Origin: Phytophthora colocasiae
Taxonomy: Eukaryota; Oomycota; Peronosporomycetes; Peronosporales; Peronosporaceae
NCBI GenBank assembly: GCA_018806915.1
Contig: JAGKQI010000093.1
Location: forward strand, 1,612,001 to 1,676,000
Length of the DNA stretch: 64,000 nucleotides
Reading direction: 5' to 3'
Under the pieces are notes generated by a model. That model did no database searches, had not been told where the DNA came from, and saw nothing but the letters and a program-made list of their open reading frames with translations. Position numbers and translations under genes: made by a program. Positions 48,501 through 59,691 of the stretch are shown here, piece after piece; position 1 is the first letter of the stretch, and each line of letters starts with the position of its first letter.

Positions 48501-51500
48501 AGCTCGTTTGGTGTTTCACCCGCTCCACCTGCACTTGAAACGAAGCCTATTGAGGAGCACGAACTCCCCACCTCAGACGCTGGAGACCTTTTTGGCTCTG
48601 GTCCGGCGTCAAGTGGCTTTGAAAGCTCATTTTCTCAGCCTGCGCAGCATTCGTATGGCTCTAATTACCAGACACACGACCAGGTACGATACATTCTGTA
48701 TTTCTTTCACAGCTTGTGCCAGTATCACTAACAAGCTCTCGCTTATGTTTGCCAGAACTACAACCGAGCTGGACAGGGAAGCCACTCTGGAACATCTAAC
48801 TCTGTGCAGAGTCAATTCGCTTCTTCGAGCCCTTTTGATCGGTCTGCAGCAACAGTTTCCTCATCGAGTCCCTTTGAATCCCGAAGCACCAGTAACTATG
48901 GCAATGCAGATCCGTTCGCTTCGCGAGGGGCTACTCAGCATGGATTTGGTAACTCGGCGCCATCCGCCGATAGTGTCTTCAGTAGTCACTCGAGTACCGA
49001 CCGTAATGCCGCCGCACATTTTGCTGGAAGTGCACAGACTGGTGCGGGTACTAGATTTGATGGCAACTACTCACGTTCCGACATGGGCACGTCAATAGCG
49101 GCAGACCACTTTGGACAGCACGGTGGTGACCAGTCCTATGGTCAGAGTACGACGAACTATTCGGATCAAGGGTCGGTAGGTGCTTCGAGGCCGCCAAATT
49201 ACTACGGAGGTGTTCAACCTCAACCTCAAGCTGCAGCTAGCACGTCTAGTGGTCAATCTTACGGACAGAGTAGTGATGTTGGAGCAGGGGTGAGCACTGC
49301 AGGCCATTTCAGCCGTCAGTCATCTACAAGCTCTTTTACGAGTAATACCGCTCAGCGCGATACCAGCGGATATGGCGAGCAGAATCGCTATGGCAATCAA
49401 AGCTCAGCCCCTGGGACACCGGACAGCTACTATCAGCGATCTGCGGCATCGGCGTTTGCTAGTGGCAGTCCAGCTCAGCCATCATACGGCAGTAAGCAGG
49501 ATACTCAATACGGAATCCGGCAGTATGGGCAACGATCGACTCCTGGAACTCCTGGTAACTACAGTCACCACTCGGCGGCTGAAGTCTTTGGAAATACTAG
49601 TTCAGCCCAGCGATCGTTTGGTGGACGCCAGGACTATGGTTATTCGCATGGTGGTCAAAATGCGATCGGAGGATTTGGCGATCACACACGGTCGTCGTCA
49701 AGTGCGTCGGCTGATGCATTCTTTGGAGGTGCATCTACTGCATCAGATTTCGGTGGAGAACATGTGGGCACGCCATCATCGAGTTCTGTTCAGCAGGCAC
49801 AAGGACAAACTGGCCAGCCATCCTTTTCGCGGAGTGGTAGTAATACGTCGTCTCATGTGGATCAATACGGTGCTCACGTTCAGGCAAATACCTCGGCAGC
49901 CCGTCCTTCGTCACTCTCGCATGACCTGAATACTTCGTTCAGCTCAGTCGATAATGGCAGCATCTCACGCCATGCGTCCAGCTCATCAATGAACCGGTAT
50001 GGAAGTGAATTGTCTTTCCAGCACGAAGGAATCGCCCCAACACGCCCACAGGTTGATGCGAACTCTTTCTTTGGCGGGACACCTTCTGAGGCTGTTGATG
50101 CAAGTGCTTCGTCCTTCTTTGGGAATTCTCAGGACTCACTGGACATGCAGTTGTCGCAGTCACACGAAACTATTCATCCCAGTGTACCTGAAGCACAAGC
50201 AGACGAGTTCGTGTCTCCTCAGCAGCAAGTGACGGAGCTGCAGCCACAAGGCGAGTCGACCCACCATGACAGTAGCGTGGGCTTTGGAAATGCTACACCG
50301 GTGACTAAAGCGATCCCAACGACCAGTGTTGATCCGACTAGTGGTATCGTACCTACATCGAGTGACCTGGACCAGCACAAGACCAACAGTTTTGATGAAA
50401 CCGCGTCTACCGATGCTATCGCTGAGAGCGCACCCATGGAGCAACACTCGTCACCGTTTGGTAACGAGCAAGGTACCGACCGACCTCAAGCGTTTGATGG
50501 ATTTTCGGCTTCAGGATCGGAACAGGCATCGTCGAATTTTTTTTCGTCATCCCCGGCGCTACAGACAAACGCTGCGTCCTCCTCGTATCAATCCGACCAA
50601 ATGGGATATCATCATCAGGAGCAACAACAGCAACAACATCAGCAGCACAATCAAGCACACAATGGCGCAGCTGCATCAATGCAGTTTGCAAAAGCCCATT
50701 CTTCGTTTCAGCACACTAATGCTGTTGGCACGAGTGCTTCGTACGGCGATAGTGGTGTGCATACAGCTGCTGCTCATGCTAGTTCTAGCTATTTCGACTC
50801 AGGCGCTCCAAGGGCTGGTTCATCCGGTCCTGCTAACTATTCGCAACATCACATGCAACAGCAACGACCACAACAGCAGCAGTACGACCAATATCAGCAG
50901 GAACCCCACCACCAGGGCACCGGTTTCAGTTTTCATGGTGCCACAGGACAAACTCAACTACGCGCTGCAGGATATAATGCTTCTCAATATGGAACTGCTG
51001 CTGGATCTGGGTATGGAACGATGAACACGCAGCAATCTTCTCATCCAGTTGCAGCACCTGTTACGAAGACTAGCAACAAGTACAAGGATCCGTGTGTTGC
51101 GCCTCCGTCGTGCCTGGCGTCGTTTGGGTTTGGTGGAAACGTGGTAACTATGTTTCCTAAAAGGAAGTTGCGCCTGAATATTACAGGCAGTGGCTACCGC
51201 AACAGTCCTCGTGGCGTCCCACCGTAAGTCTTTGCTGGCGATTTTTGATTTTGCGAATGCATTGCTTCGACACTCACTCTTGCTTGTGCTTATACCCAGT
51301 CCATCCGAGTTCGAGAACGGTGGTAACGGTGAACTTCGCAAAGGACCGGTGAATCTGTATCATATGGATCAACTTCACCCAAAGGATAAGGAGTTTGAGC
51401 AGATGGACACGTTCCCTGGACCGCTGACGGACGACGTCTCTGATGAAGCAATTTTGGAATATCTGGATGACCGACTGAAACGTAGCGAAGCACCCACGAC

Positions 51501-54199
51501 TGTTGCAGAAGTTGAGGACGAGAATGACCGTTTGCTCCTGGGTGTACTACGTGTTCTAGTCAAGTGCAATGGCAAGTTGCGCTCAGACCCTGGGACACTA
51601 AACCCAAGCGATCCTGATTCGCCAGAGGCTCAGCTCATCTCACTACTCAGTGAAAACAGCAAGCGCCGCAGTGGTAATCAGGTCCCAACGTTCCCCGCGC
51701 CACGGAAGGTTCAATCTGTGACGGTAGGCTTATGGTCATTACTCTTTTATTCTTTTTTTGATTTCAACACTAACGTATATCCACTATTGTAGCACCCGGA
51801 CCTTATGGTAAAGCATGCAAACCAGCTTCGCGAACTGCTCTTGGTTGGTGATCGTAAGGGCGCAGTCTCGTCTGCTATGGCTGCGCACATGTGGCCCGAG
51901 GCTATGCTTATTGCTTCATTTACCGACAAAGAGGAGTACAGGGTACGTGGCAAGGTCAAAATTGCCATTCAAGTTTTTTTTCTGTCTAACTTTATGAACT
52001 TTCTTTCTTACAAATATCTAGCGGGTCCTACGCACCTACTTGGACGAAACCTATGCAACAGGTGATCCGTGCCGTGCGCTGTTCATGGCATTTGCGGATC
52101 AGCAGGAAAAGAGCGTCCAAGAACCGAAGCGATTGTTGCAGACAAATGCCCAACAGCCCGCACAATCTCCGGTCCTGACGGCATGGGTGTCACATGCTCA
52201 AGTTCTTCTAGCAAACCGGACTGCGGACACCAGTAGGATTTTAACCGAGCTCGGTGATCGGTTATGGAGCGAAGACAACGCCGTTGCTGCAGCACACATT
52301 TGCTACCTGCTAGCAGGTATTCAAGTGGAAGCACCCATGCCAACTTCAAAGATGGCGCTGCTGGGAGGAGACCACCGTACACCAACTGAAGCGCGGTTCT
52401 ACGTGTCTCCAGGTGCAGTTCAGCGAACGGAGATTTATGAATGGTCTCAAAAGCAGTCCAAGGGTTCTTCGGCCAACCTCATGATTCCTTTCCAGGGCTA
52501 CAAACTTATTTACGCAATGCTGCTGGCGGATCACGGCAAGCTTGAGATTGCGTTCAAATATGTGACGTCCATGCTTACGGTAATCAAGGCAGTGACGGCG
52601 ACGATGAAGCCCGGGACCTCCATGTACTTGGAAGGGATGAAGAACCAGCTCACAGTGCTGGATGACCGGCTGCGTCAGCACCTTGGTCAAGATCGTGTCG
52701 CCTCGGTGGCAGCATCAACACAGCGAGGCAGCGGTCGAAAGCAAGGCAAATGGGGTCTTGGCAGTGCATTAAGCATGATGGGCAAGATTGTAAACCGCGT
52801 TGTGGAGGGCAACGACGCAAGTGCTGCTGTTCCTGCCGGTCCTAGCGCAACAACTCCGGGTGGTTTGTACGCTAATGAAGCGACTCCACCTGCTGCAAGC
52901 TACCCCAGTACTCCGTCGGTGACTGCACCGACCTCGTCGCCTACGCCTTCGTATCCGCAGCAGCATGCTCAACAGACCCCGTCACCTCATGCTCATATGA
53001 CTCCGCCGGCTAGCTCGCATGGACCATCACCAATTCCTGCTAACATATATAACCACGCAACGCCGCCTGCGTCTCAAGGTAGCGCCCCGGGATCCTCGAA
53101 TGGATACAACAGAACCCCTGCAACGGCGTATTCAAGACCAGGACCTAGTGGTATGCAGTCGTCGGGACCGTTCTCCGGCAATGGCCGGCCTGGACTTCAA
53201 CATCAGCAGTCGTCCGGCCCATTCTCTGGAAATGGGCGTCCTGGTTCCGCAGGGCCGTTTTCAAACAATGACCCCGGTTCTCAGAAACAGGGAGCAGTGC
53301 ACTTGACGCGCTCACAGCATTCGATGGAGCCCCCAGGAAGCAACCACAGCAACCGTAGCTTTAGTGGCGTGCCTACAACTCCTACGAACAGTGCGCAGCA
53401 GCACCCGCCGCAGCAACCTCCTTCGTCCCAGTCGTCCCAGCACTCGCAGCATTCACAGGACACACCGACGGCTCGCCCTGCGTTCCAGAAGCCAACCCCG
53501 CTAGACTTGTCAGACGATACTAGCTCTTTGAGCCAACCCAAGTCTTTTGCTGCTGGATTGGCCGCTGAGGTCGCTACTTCGCTTCCACCTCTCGACCCCA
53601 CCACTATGAGTGGGCCTTCCAGCGATAAGGGCAAGGCTAGCCCGAAATTCAAGAGTGTGAAGAAGCCTGGACGCTCCAAGACTCCTCCGCCCAGCGGGAG
53701 CGCGAAGACCTCTGGATGGCTATCCGGTTTGTCATCGTTTATCGCCACCAAGATGAACCCCGAAGCCAAGGTGGCCAAGCTCGGTGAGCAGATGGAAGCC
53801 TACTTCGATGAGGATCAAAAACGTTGGGTGTTCCCTGGCGAGCAGGCTGCCGAGGAGCCTGCAATGCCGAGTGCACCGCCTACTGGCCCGATTTCTGGAA
53901 GCGCGCCAGGTTCCAGCGCAGGAATGCCACCGATGGGCACGAACTCGGCTCCTGGTTCTATGAGCAGCGGCCCCGCACCCAGCGATGACCCGTTGGCAGC
54001 GCTGATGGCGCCTCCTCCGTCTCACATGTTGATGAAAAAGGACCCGTTGGCTGCAATGATGGCGCCACCTTCGCGCACGGGCGGGTACGGCGCACGTCGT
54101 GGTGGTTCGACCGCACAGCGCAAACCGCCGCGTCCACAATTCGCTGTGTTCAAGCCCAGTGCTGCACCTGCCTCCGCTCCGGATGAGCCGAGCGAGTAA
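45576..54199 (+). CDS. SEC16: COPII coat assembly scaffold Sec16
   Basis: Five exons, 45576-48683, 48756-51223, 51300-51723, 51793-51942 and 52022-54199, with GT-AG introns of 69-79 bp and matching phases, give 2,775 aa. Residues 1-1800 are low-complexity Ser/Gln/Thr/Tyr-rich sequence with repeated DPF/SPFD-like acidic patches (for example FAWGDDDDAF, EQWDEDWDQ). The Sec16 central conserved domain starts near the end of exon 2 (YKDPCVAPPSCLASFGFGG) and runs through LYHMDQLHPKDKEFEQMDTF, PDLMVKHANQLRELLLVGDR, AMAAHMWPEAMLIASF and the helical ACE1-type region of exon 5. The C-terminus is Pro/Gln-rich. Sec16 marks ER exit sites and organises COPII budding. Length is within the range of large Sec16A-type proteins. 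Confidence 0.9.
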
Positions 54200-54300
54200 A
54201 GTATCAACGAGTCATGATGGGGAGAACAATGCGAGGAAGCAGCTCTTGCATTTAGATACATGCCGTACACATTTGCATTCCCTGTCTACAGTGCGGTCAT

Positions 54301-54614
54301 CTATTCTTTCTTGTCGACAGCAACATCACTGGACTGCTGATCGGGATGTGCTTGTTTCTTGATATCCTCCACGCCGAAGAACTTGTCCAGTTGCTTGTCT
54401 GTGTACCTCTGAATCTGCAGCCAGCCAAACACGTTAATTCATTGTGGAACATTAGGACTGCTGTAAAGGTACATACCCCCGAGAAGACGTGCTCGTGCTC
54501 GCCATGACCTCTCCGTGTACCGTATTCAGTGAAGAGCACGAGTTTAACCGTCATAGCCGCGCAGGCTGCCCAGGAGAACACCTGCAGGGAGCGATGGTAG
54601 CGGCGGTCGATCAT
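54301..54614 (-). CDS. Small one-pass membrane protein (83 aa), family not recognised
   Basis: Two exons, 54614-54477 and 54414-54301, with a 62-bp intron (GTATGT...CTGCAG) in phase 0. The product starts MIDRRYHRSLQVFSWAACAA. The hydrophobic stretch SLQVFSWAACAAMTVKLVLF could be a single membrane helix. A basic/His segment (GTRRGHGEHEHVF) and a charged helical tail (IQRYTDKQLDKFFGVEDIKK) follow. The exon junction and clean frame support a real gene; function is unknown. Tail-to-tail with SEC16 (101 bp apart). A mitochondrial or ER subunit-like protein is one guess, without evidence. Confidence 0.65.
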
Positions 54615-55093
54615 CACCTCAAATTGTAAGTGCTGTCAAGATTGGTCAGAAACAGATTAATTAACATAATACAGTATATTTAGTAATGATAACCAGAAAG
54701 CATACAAAGCCACATAAATCTTCCGCTACGTTGATATCCCGTGTCACGTATACTACCGCATCGCCAAGGTGCTAATTATCACCAAACATGGCGAAGTGGA
54801 ACTCGATTTAAGTCCAAGGCGTTTTTGGATCTTCCTTCACCGAGACAGTGAGAAGACTATTTGGGTGGACTTTACTTCAACAGACTTTGATAGCTACACC
54901 TTCGCAGCCATGAAAATCATCGACCAGGTCTCATTATCGAAAAATCTTCGCGATAAAGAACTTGATTTCCAACGAAAGCCATGCCAAGTGTCCAGCCACC
55001 TCCAGTAGCTGATGGGAATTTTCAAGATAAACTCGAATTGGCCTATCCTGAGCGTGATCAAATGGCTGCAAACTTCAGCTAAGATGCTGCAGT
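54615..55093. other. Intergenic between two divergent membrane-protein genes
   Basis: 479 bp. A plus-strand open frame (54769-55008, 79 codons) has coding-like composition (for example FWIFLHRDSEKTIWVDFTS) but lacks an ATG and recognisable domains. It could be an unlinked exon or chance. No other feature is seen. Confidence 0.4.
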
Positions 55094-56032
55094 ATGAAGC
55101 CTATGCTGAAACGAGCTGGAGGACTACTCATTTTCCACTTGTTGAACGTAGCAGTTGCTATCGCCGGCTTAATCTTTGCGGTACTAATGGTTATAGGACT
55201 TTTGGTGAGTTTGGCGTTGGTTGGACTAGCAGTTGTGGTGGCAGTCGGAGCAGTTCCATTCTGGCTGCTTTCGTTTGTTCCTGATCGTTGGCGGATTCTC
55301 GTTCTACTTAGTTCTGGAGTGTTGGTGATCGGATATGTGGCGATTTACATGTATTCGTGGCTCAATGTCTACACACTTTTCTTTTTCTCACCTGTAACCT
55401 TGTTATTTGGCGGGCTATTTGGCGTTGCGATCTTCCATATCTCGTTATATTGGATCTTGCTCGTAGCAAAGGTTGATATCCAACTAGCCAATTTTGCTAC
55501 ACGCACGATCCATTTCAAGTCAGCAACAGAAGATCTCGTGCTCAAAGGCTGTATGAAACAGCACGACCTCGACATCAACATACATGTGGAGTATTTCCCG
55601 ATCATCATGATGACTTGCCGCTCGTGGCTACTGCTTCTTTATTTCACTTTCGCGAAGATTGTTATCGGGGCAATGAGTGCAGCAACAGTATTCTTTGCTG
55701 TGGTCCAGCCGGCTCTGTCGCTTTTCAGTGGGGGAGATGGTCCGTTTTTCGCCAGTTCAATGACATTGCACCATAACCCCTTGTTGTACGTCGGAATCGT
55801 TGTTTCAACTTGGGTATTCGGTGCGGTGGGGATTCTAGTGGTGGCAGAAGTATCCGTGAAGCTGACTGCGATTGTTTTGTGTGAGTGGAATTCGAAACAA
55901 ACTCATGGCGTCGGAACTCACTCCTCAGACCTCTCCGAGAGCTGCGTTTGTGGAATTATCTGTTACTTCGCCATCACCAACACTGACGACATCCATTTGA
56001 ACTTGCGGGTGTGTATTGTGCGTTTTAGTTGA
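55094..56032 (+). CDS. Multi-pass membrane protein, unknown function
   Basis: 312-aa open frame with about six hydrophobic segments: LLIFHLLNVAVAIAGLIFAV, LLVSLALVGLAVVVAVG, ILVLLSSGVLVIGYVAIYMY, LLFGGLFGVAIFHISLYWIL, a segment around KIVIGAMSAATVFFAVV, and VGIVVSTWVFGAVGILVV. A soluble charged loop (KVDIQLANFATRTIHFKSATEDLVLKG region) lies in the middle. No family is recognised. After TAIVLC (about 55880) the frame is doubtful: another frame (NKLMASELTPQTSPRAAFVE) looks more protein-like, and a GTGAGT donor lies exactly there. The true C-terminus may differ. Convergent with the GH5 gene (140 bp). Confidence 0.7.
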   Translation: MKPMLKRAGGLLIFHLLNVAVAIAGLIFAVLMVIGLLVSLALVGLAVVVAVGAVPFWLLSFVPDRWRILVLLSSGVLVIGYVAIYMYSWLNVYTLFFFSPVTLLFGGLFGVAIFHISLYWILLVAKVDIQLANFATRTIHFKSATEDLVLKGCMKQHDLDINIHVEYFPIIMMTCRSWLLLLYFTFAKIVIGAMSAATVFFAVVQPALSLFSGGDGPFFASSMTLHHNPLLYVGIVVSTWVFGAVGILVVAEVSVKLTAIVLCEWNSKQTHGVGTHSSDLSESCVCGIICYFAITNTDDIHLNLRVCIVRFS

Positions 56033-56172
56033 TAGGACGGTTAAGCGAAATCCTCTTTGCCAATCATTTGGGTTACAAGCAAATGATCATCTGAATTTCT
56101 GCTGCTTAAAGGAAAATGTCGACTTAAACTATGAAAGCCTTACGAGTTCACTTGTTGCTACATAAGAAGAAT

Positions 56173-58366
56173 TTACCCGAAAATCAAATACAATAGATAA
56201 GCACAGAGCGCCAGCAGTGGAGGCGTCATGACTCGCCGCCGAACGATGCGAGCTCGACGGCGCTTCTCAATGCTCAAGTCCTTGGACGTGACTACAAGCC
56301 AGTGGTTGGCCTTAGACGGATCATGCAGATAACTAACGATGTCCCAACCATCGTGAGACTCGACACTGAAATGGCCGTCAGATGTCTCCACTGAATATCC
56401 CTTCGGGTACTGCAGATGGGGTACGAAAACCTCCGTAGGGTGCATTGCAGCTTCATTTGACTTGCTCGGGTCGGAAACGTATTCCAATTCGTAGCGAACA
56501 CGATTGAGCATAAACTCCGACTTCGACGGAGTACCAGCAATTCGTGTAGCGTAGGGTCGAGCGAATGCTTGAATCGCTCTCGCACAGGCATCCCTTTCGG
56601 GAATGGTAGGCTGTGGACCAGACCGGACGGGCTTGTCCTTGCTGATGAGGCTCAAGTCCTCCAGATTCCATTGGTCGCCGTAGTCATTACAGTTGTCGGA
56701 CGTGTAACACCAGAGCGTGAAGGAGGCCATGCTGGCCTCCAGACATGAAATGGTGTTATCCAGAGCTCCAACTTGTGAGCTGAAGTCTCCACTTCGGAAG
56801 GCTTTCTTCCCATGCATGTTGAATGGAATACCAGTCTCTCCAATCAGCGTCGGGGCGTTGTTCATCTGCTCGTTGCCGTACAACTTGATACCCGCTAGTT
56901 GTTTCAGGTGAGTTCTGCGTACAGCTGCATAACCAAATGCAGGGCGTTTTGTCCTGGGATCCACCGTGAAGTACGGACGCCAAGCTTGAAGGAACAACGT
57001 CACACCATCGTACCAGTGCGTCGCATTAACAGCACGAGGAATGAGCGTCTCGTCAATCTCTGGGAACTCGTCAATAGCGAACTCCAACGGTGGTAACTCG
57101 ACAAACAGCAATATATGTGGCAAGATGCTGCGGATGCGTTCGGCGAAGCGCTGTAGTAAAACAACATTAGCAAATATCCACAAACCAAGGCAATTTTCAT
57201 CGTGAACTTACCGCAGCAAAAGGCACGTAGCAATCCCGACCGAACATGATACCTGCAAAATGGTCCGGACGTAGCAGAACTGGTTGCCCCGTCAAGCTGT
57301 CGACATCCCACACACCTTCATCTCTCCACACACAGCGTCGACCTTCTTGCCAAGCGCGTATTCCATTGGGATCCACTGTTACCAGCTCATCAGGTCGTCC
57401 AAACACATGCTGGTTCGCACCATTTGACCAGCGTTGGATGACCTGCTGATAGCCATCCGCTAGAGCCATACCTTGAAATGGTGTGGGGGCTAAATCGTAC
57501 TTGAGTTCTCCATGATGGAAGTGTTTACTCAAGTCTTCCAGTCCCAAATACCCCGAGGACGGTTCGTTCATCGTTCCAAAACCCACCACGTTTGTTAACC
57601 CCTTGAGTGCCTCTGCCAATTCCGACATTGCATTCAAATAATGTGACTGCAAATATTCCTGCACAGGTACTCCATTGACTCTAGACGATGGGGCACATTT
57701 GGATCCTCCCCAGAAGAGTGAAAACATCGTCGCACACGCCATCTTGAAGTAATTCGTAGGCCAGATCATCTTCGGGTACTTCGCCACTTCGAGCCCACAC
57801 GTCTCTACACATAGTGCAGCTTTCGTTACTTCAAAGTGTCTCGGTTCCAACCCGACAGCTTCCAACGTCCACATCGGAGCCCCATCTCCTCCTGTCCACC
57901 TTGACCAGACATCTTGATGTGGATCCACATAAATACCAAGTCCATAGTCTGCTGCAATGGCAATAATATCTCTGACATAACTCAGATATTCCCTATCGTA
58001 GATTCCTGGACCTCCATGTTCAATAGCCTCCCAGGTCACAATGAATCTCAAAAGAGTTAACCCCCAACGTTGCAATCTGGCAAAGTGCATGGGTGCTTCA
58101 TTCAAAGGGAACGGACGATTCACGAACGATACAGTACGAGCTCCATCAAAGAAATTGCCGCTTGAATGACGGTCCGTGTGCTGGTAGCCGATGGGAAGTT
58201 TGGAGGAGCCGCCCAGATTGACACCACGTAGGATTCGAACGCGGCCTTGTGCATCCACAAAGTGGCCATTGCGGATACTTACAGCGTTGCCATTGATAGT
58301 AGGGAGCATGGAGACCCGTGGAGATGGAGGAAGCGGGTCGAAGGACGGAGCAACAGCCATCGACAT
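56173..58366 (-). CDS. GH5 beta-glucosidase, membrane-anchored (EGCrP2/glucosylceramidase-like)
   Basis: Two exons, 58366-57212 and 57150-56173, with a 61-bp intron (GTAAGT...CTACAG), give 710 aa. The N-terminal half is a glycoside hydrolase family 5 barrel: VRILRGVNLGGSSKLP, LLRFIVTWEAIEHGGPGIYD, IYVDPHQDVWSR. The acid/base Glu268 is in GFGTMNEPS and the nucleophile Glu490 in TLIGETGIPF. A C-terminal beta domain follows, and a hydrophobic end (MTPPLLALCAYLLYLIFG) could anchor it in a membrane. The PHQDxWSRW pattern is that of fungal endoglycoceramidase-related proteins acting on glucosylceramide or steryl glucoside. Substrate is inferred from family only. No classic signal peptide. A long insert between the two catalytic residues is normal for this subfamily. 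Confidence 0.88.
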
Positions 58367-59691
58367 GGGGGAGGGAAGGTCGAAGACGTTATGCTACAAG
58401 CTCCTCTTTTCTCGAATTTCGATCGATCTGCGACGTGTGGGCAACGGTTTTTCAGCCAATTATAGATTTTACAGTCTATTTTAAGCCAATCAAGCCGCAC
58501 CGATACAGACGGTTAGACGCCATAATCATTGAGGACCGCAGTTGACAAGGAATCGGAGGTGATACAGTGCATCTTGGACGTCAGTGATGCCACATCAATG
58601 CTGCACGATACTATACTACTACAAGGCCAAGGGAATTCTATGTCTAGGTTCACAAAGTGCGTCGCATAACACGATGACGCTCCACCTTGGATACACCAGC
58701 GGTTACGGTATCAATGAAAGCTTCAACCAGATCTAACGCAAAAGTCTCTGCAAGTCCAAGTTGGACGCGACTTGATCCGATCCGATCGCCGACCGAGCGA
58801 ACGGCACTCGCCCTTGCTCTCGTACGACTTGGACAGTGCAGCGCCAGCCCAACGGGGCACGTATCTCCGTTCGTAACTGGTAGGAGGCGAGCTGGACGCA
58901 CGCATGAGGCAAAGGTAGGACCAACGCTAGACCCACTGCGGGAGGCGCTAATGGTCCACCATTTTCTGGCTGCTGAAAAAGGTGGCAAGAGCACTGAACC
59001 CGAAGGCAGATCCGTCTTCAACATGCATAGTCCAGCGATGGGGGAAAAAGTTGCGGCACTTTAGTAACTCTATTTAAAAAATTCTAATAGAGAGAGAAGA
59101 AAACGCTTTAGCGACTCGACCTGTGATGTCGTCCTCTCTCTCTCTCTCGGTGTCGTGCAGTGCAGCACGCGCTGTGATGGCAGCGTCAGGTCGCTACCGT
59201 CGAGTCGCTATGGCAGCGTCATTTTCTTATCCCCTTTGGTAGTGTTGGTGCCGGATGGGCGCTGACCAGTTCGACGCTTGGTAATCCTTTTATCTGGCAT
59301 GTTCTTCTATTTAGCATTGAATACCATCTTTCTTATCAAGCTAGTTAAAACCTATGATACAAGATAAACTTTTCCTATGAACTGATCCCTTCCCCGCCCC
59401 GTCTCTTTCCGCACATATCGTCCAATCAGATGGAGGCCAGTGTTCCAGTTGCGACTTGCGTGACGCAGCTGGCGCGACGGAAGAGGCCACATACAGTGCG
59501 CGAGTCAACAACACCCCCCTCATGTTGCAACGCGGCTGCCACACAACCAAACTACAGCACTTCACCGAGCCTGCGCAGTGCTCGAGGCTCAGTCGCATTC
59601 TCCACTCAAGAGGACGAGGCGAAGGCACTCGTGGTCACTTCCATACTCAAATACTAGTTATTCTTTAGCACGGGCCAGGAATTCACAGAAA
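58367..59691. other. Intergenic between GH5 and kinase genes
   Basis: 1.3 kb. A 125-codon open region at 58650-59064 is open on both strands and matches nothing I know. CT/GA microsatellites and an 11-bp inverted repeat (AGCGACTCGAC at 59110, its complement at 59199) lie in 59080-59210. The sequence just before 59692 should hold the kinase promoter. Confidence 0.45.

Noticed and set aside
45812..53778. Several hundred-residue open frames overlapping SEC16 in other frames
   Set aside because: They are shadows of repetitive Ser/Gln codons in SEC16, without domains or starts that make sense.
54769..55008. 79-codon frame upstream of the membrane protein
   Set aside because: It starts at GTG, has no ATG, and I could not join it to the next gene with splice sites in phase.
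58650..59064. Open frames on both strands between GH5 and the kinase
   Set aside because: Both strands are open over the same GC-rich stretch and neither product shows a domain; no splice structure or initiator supports a gene.
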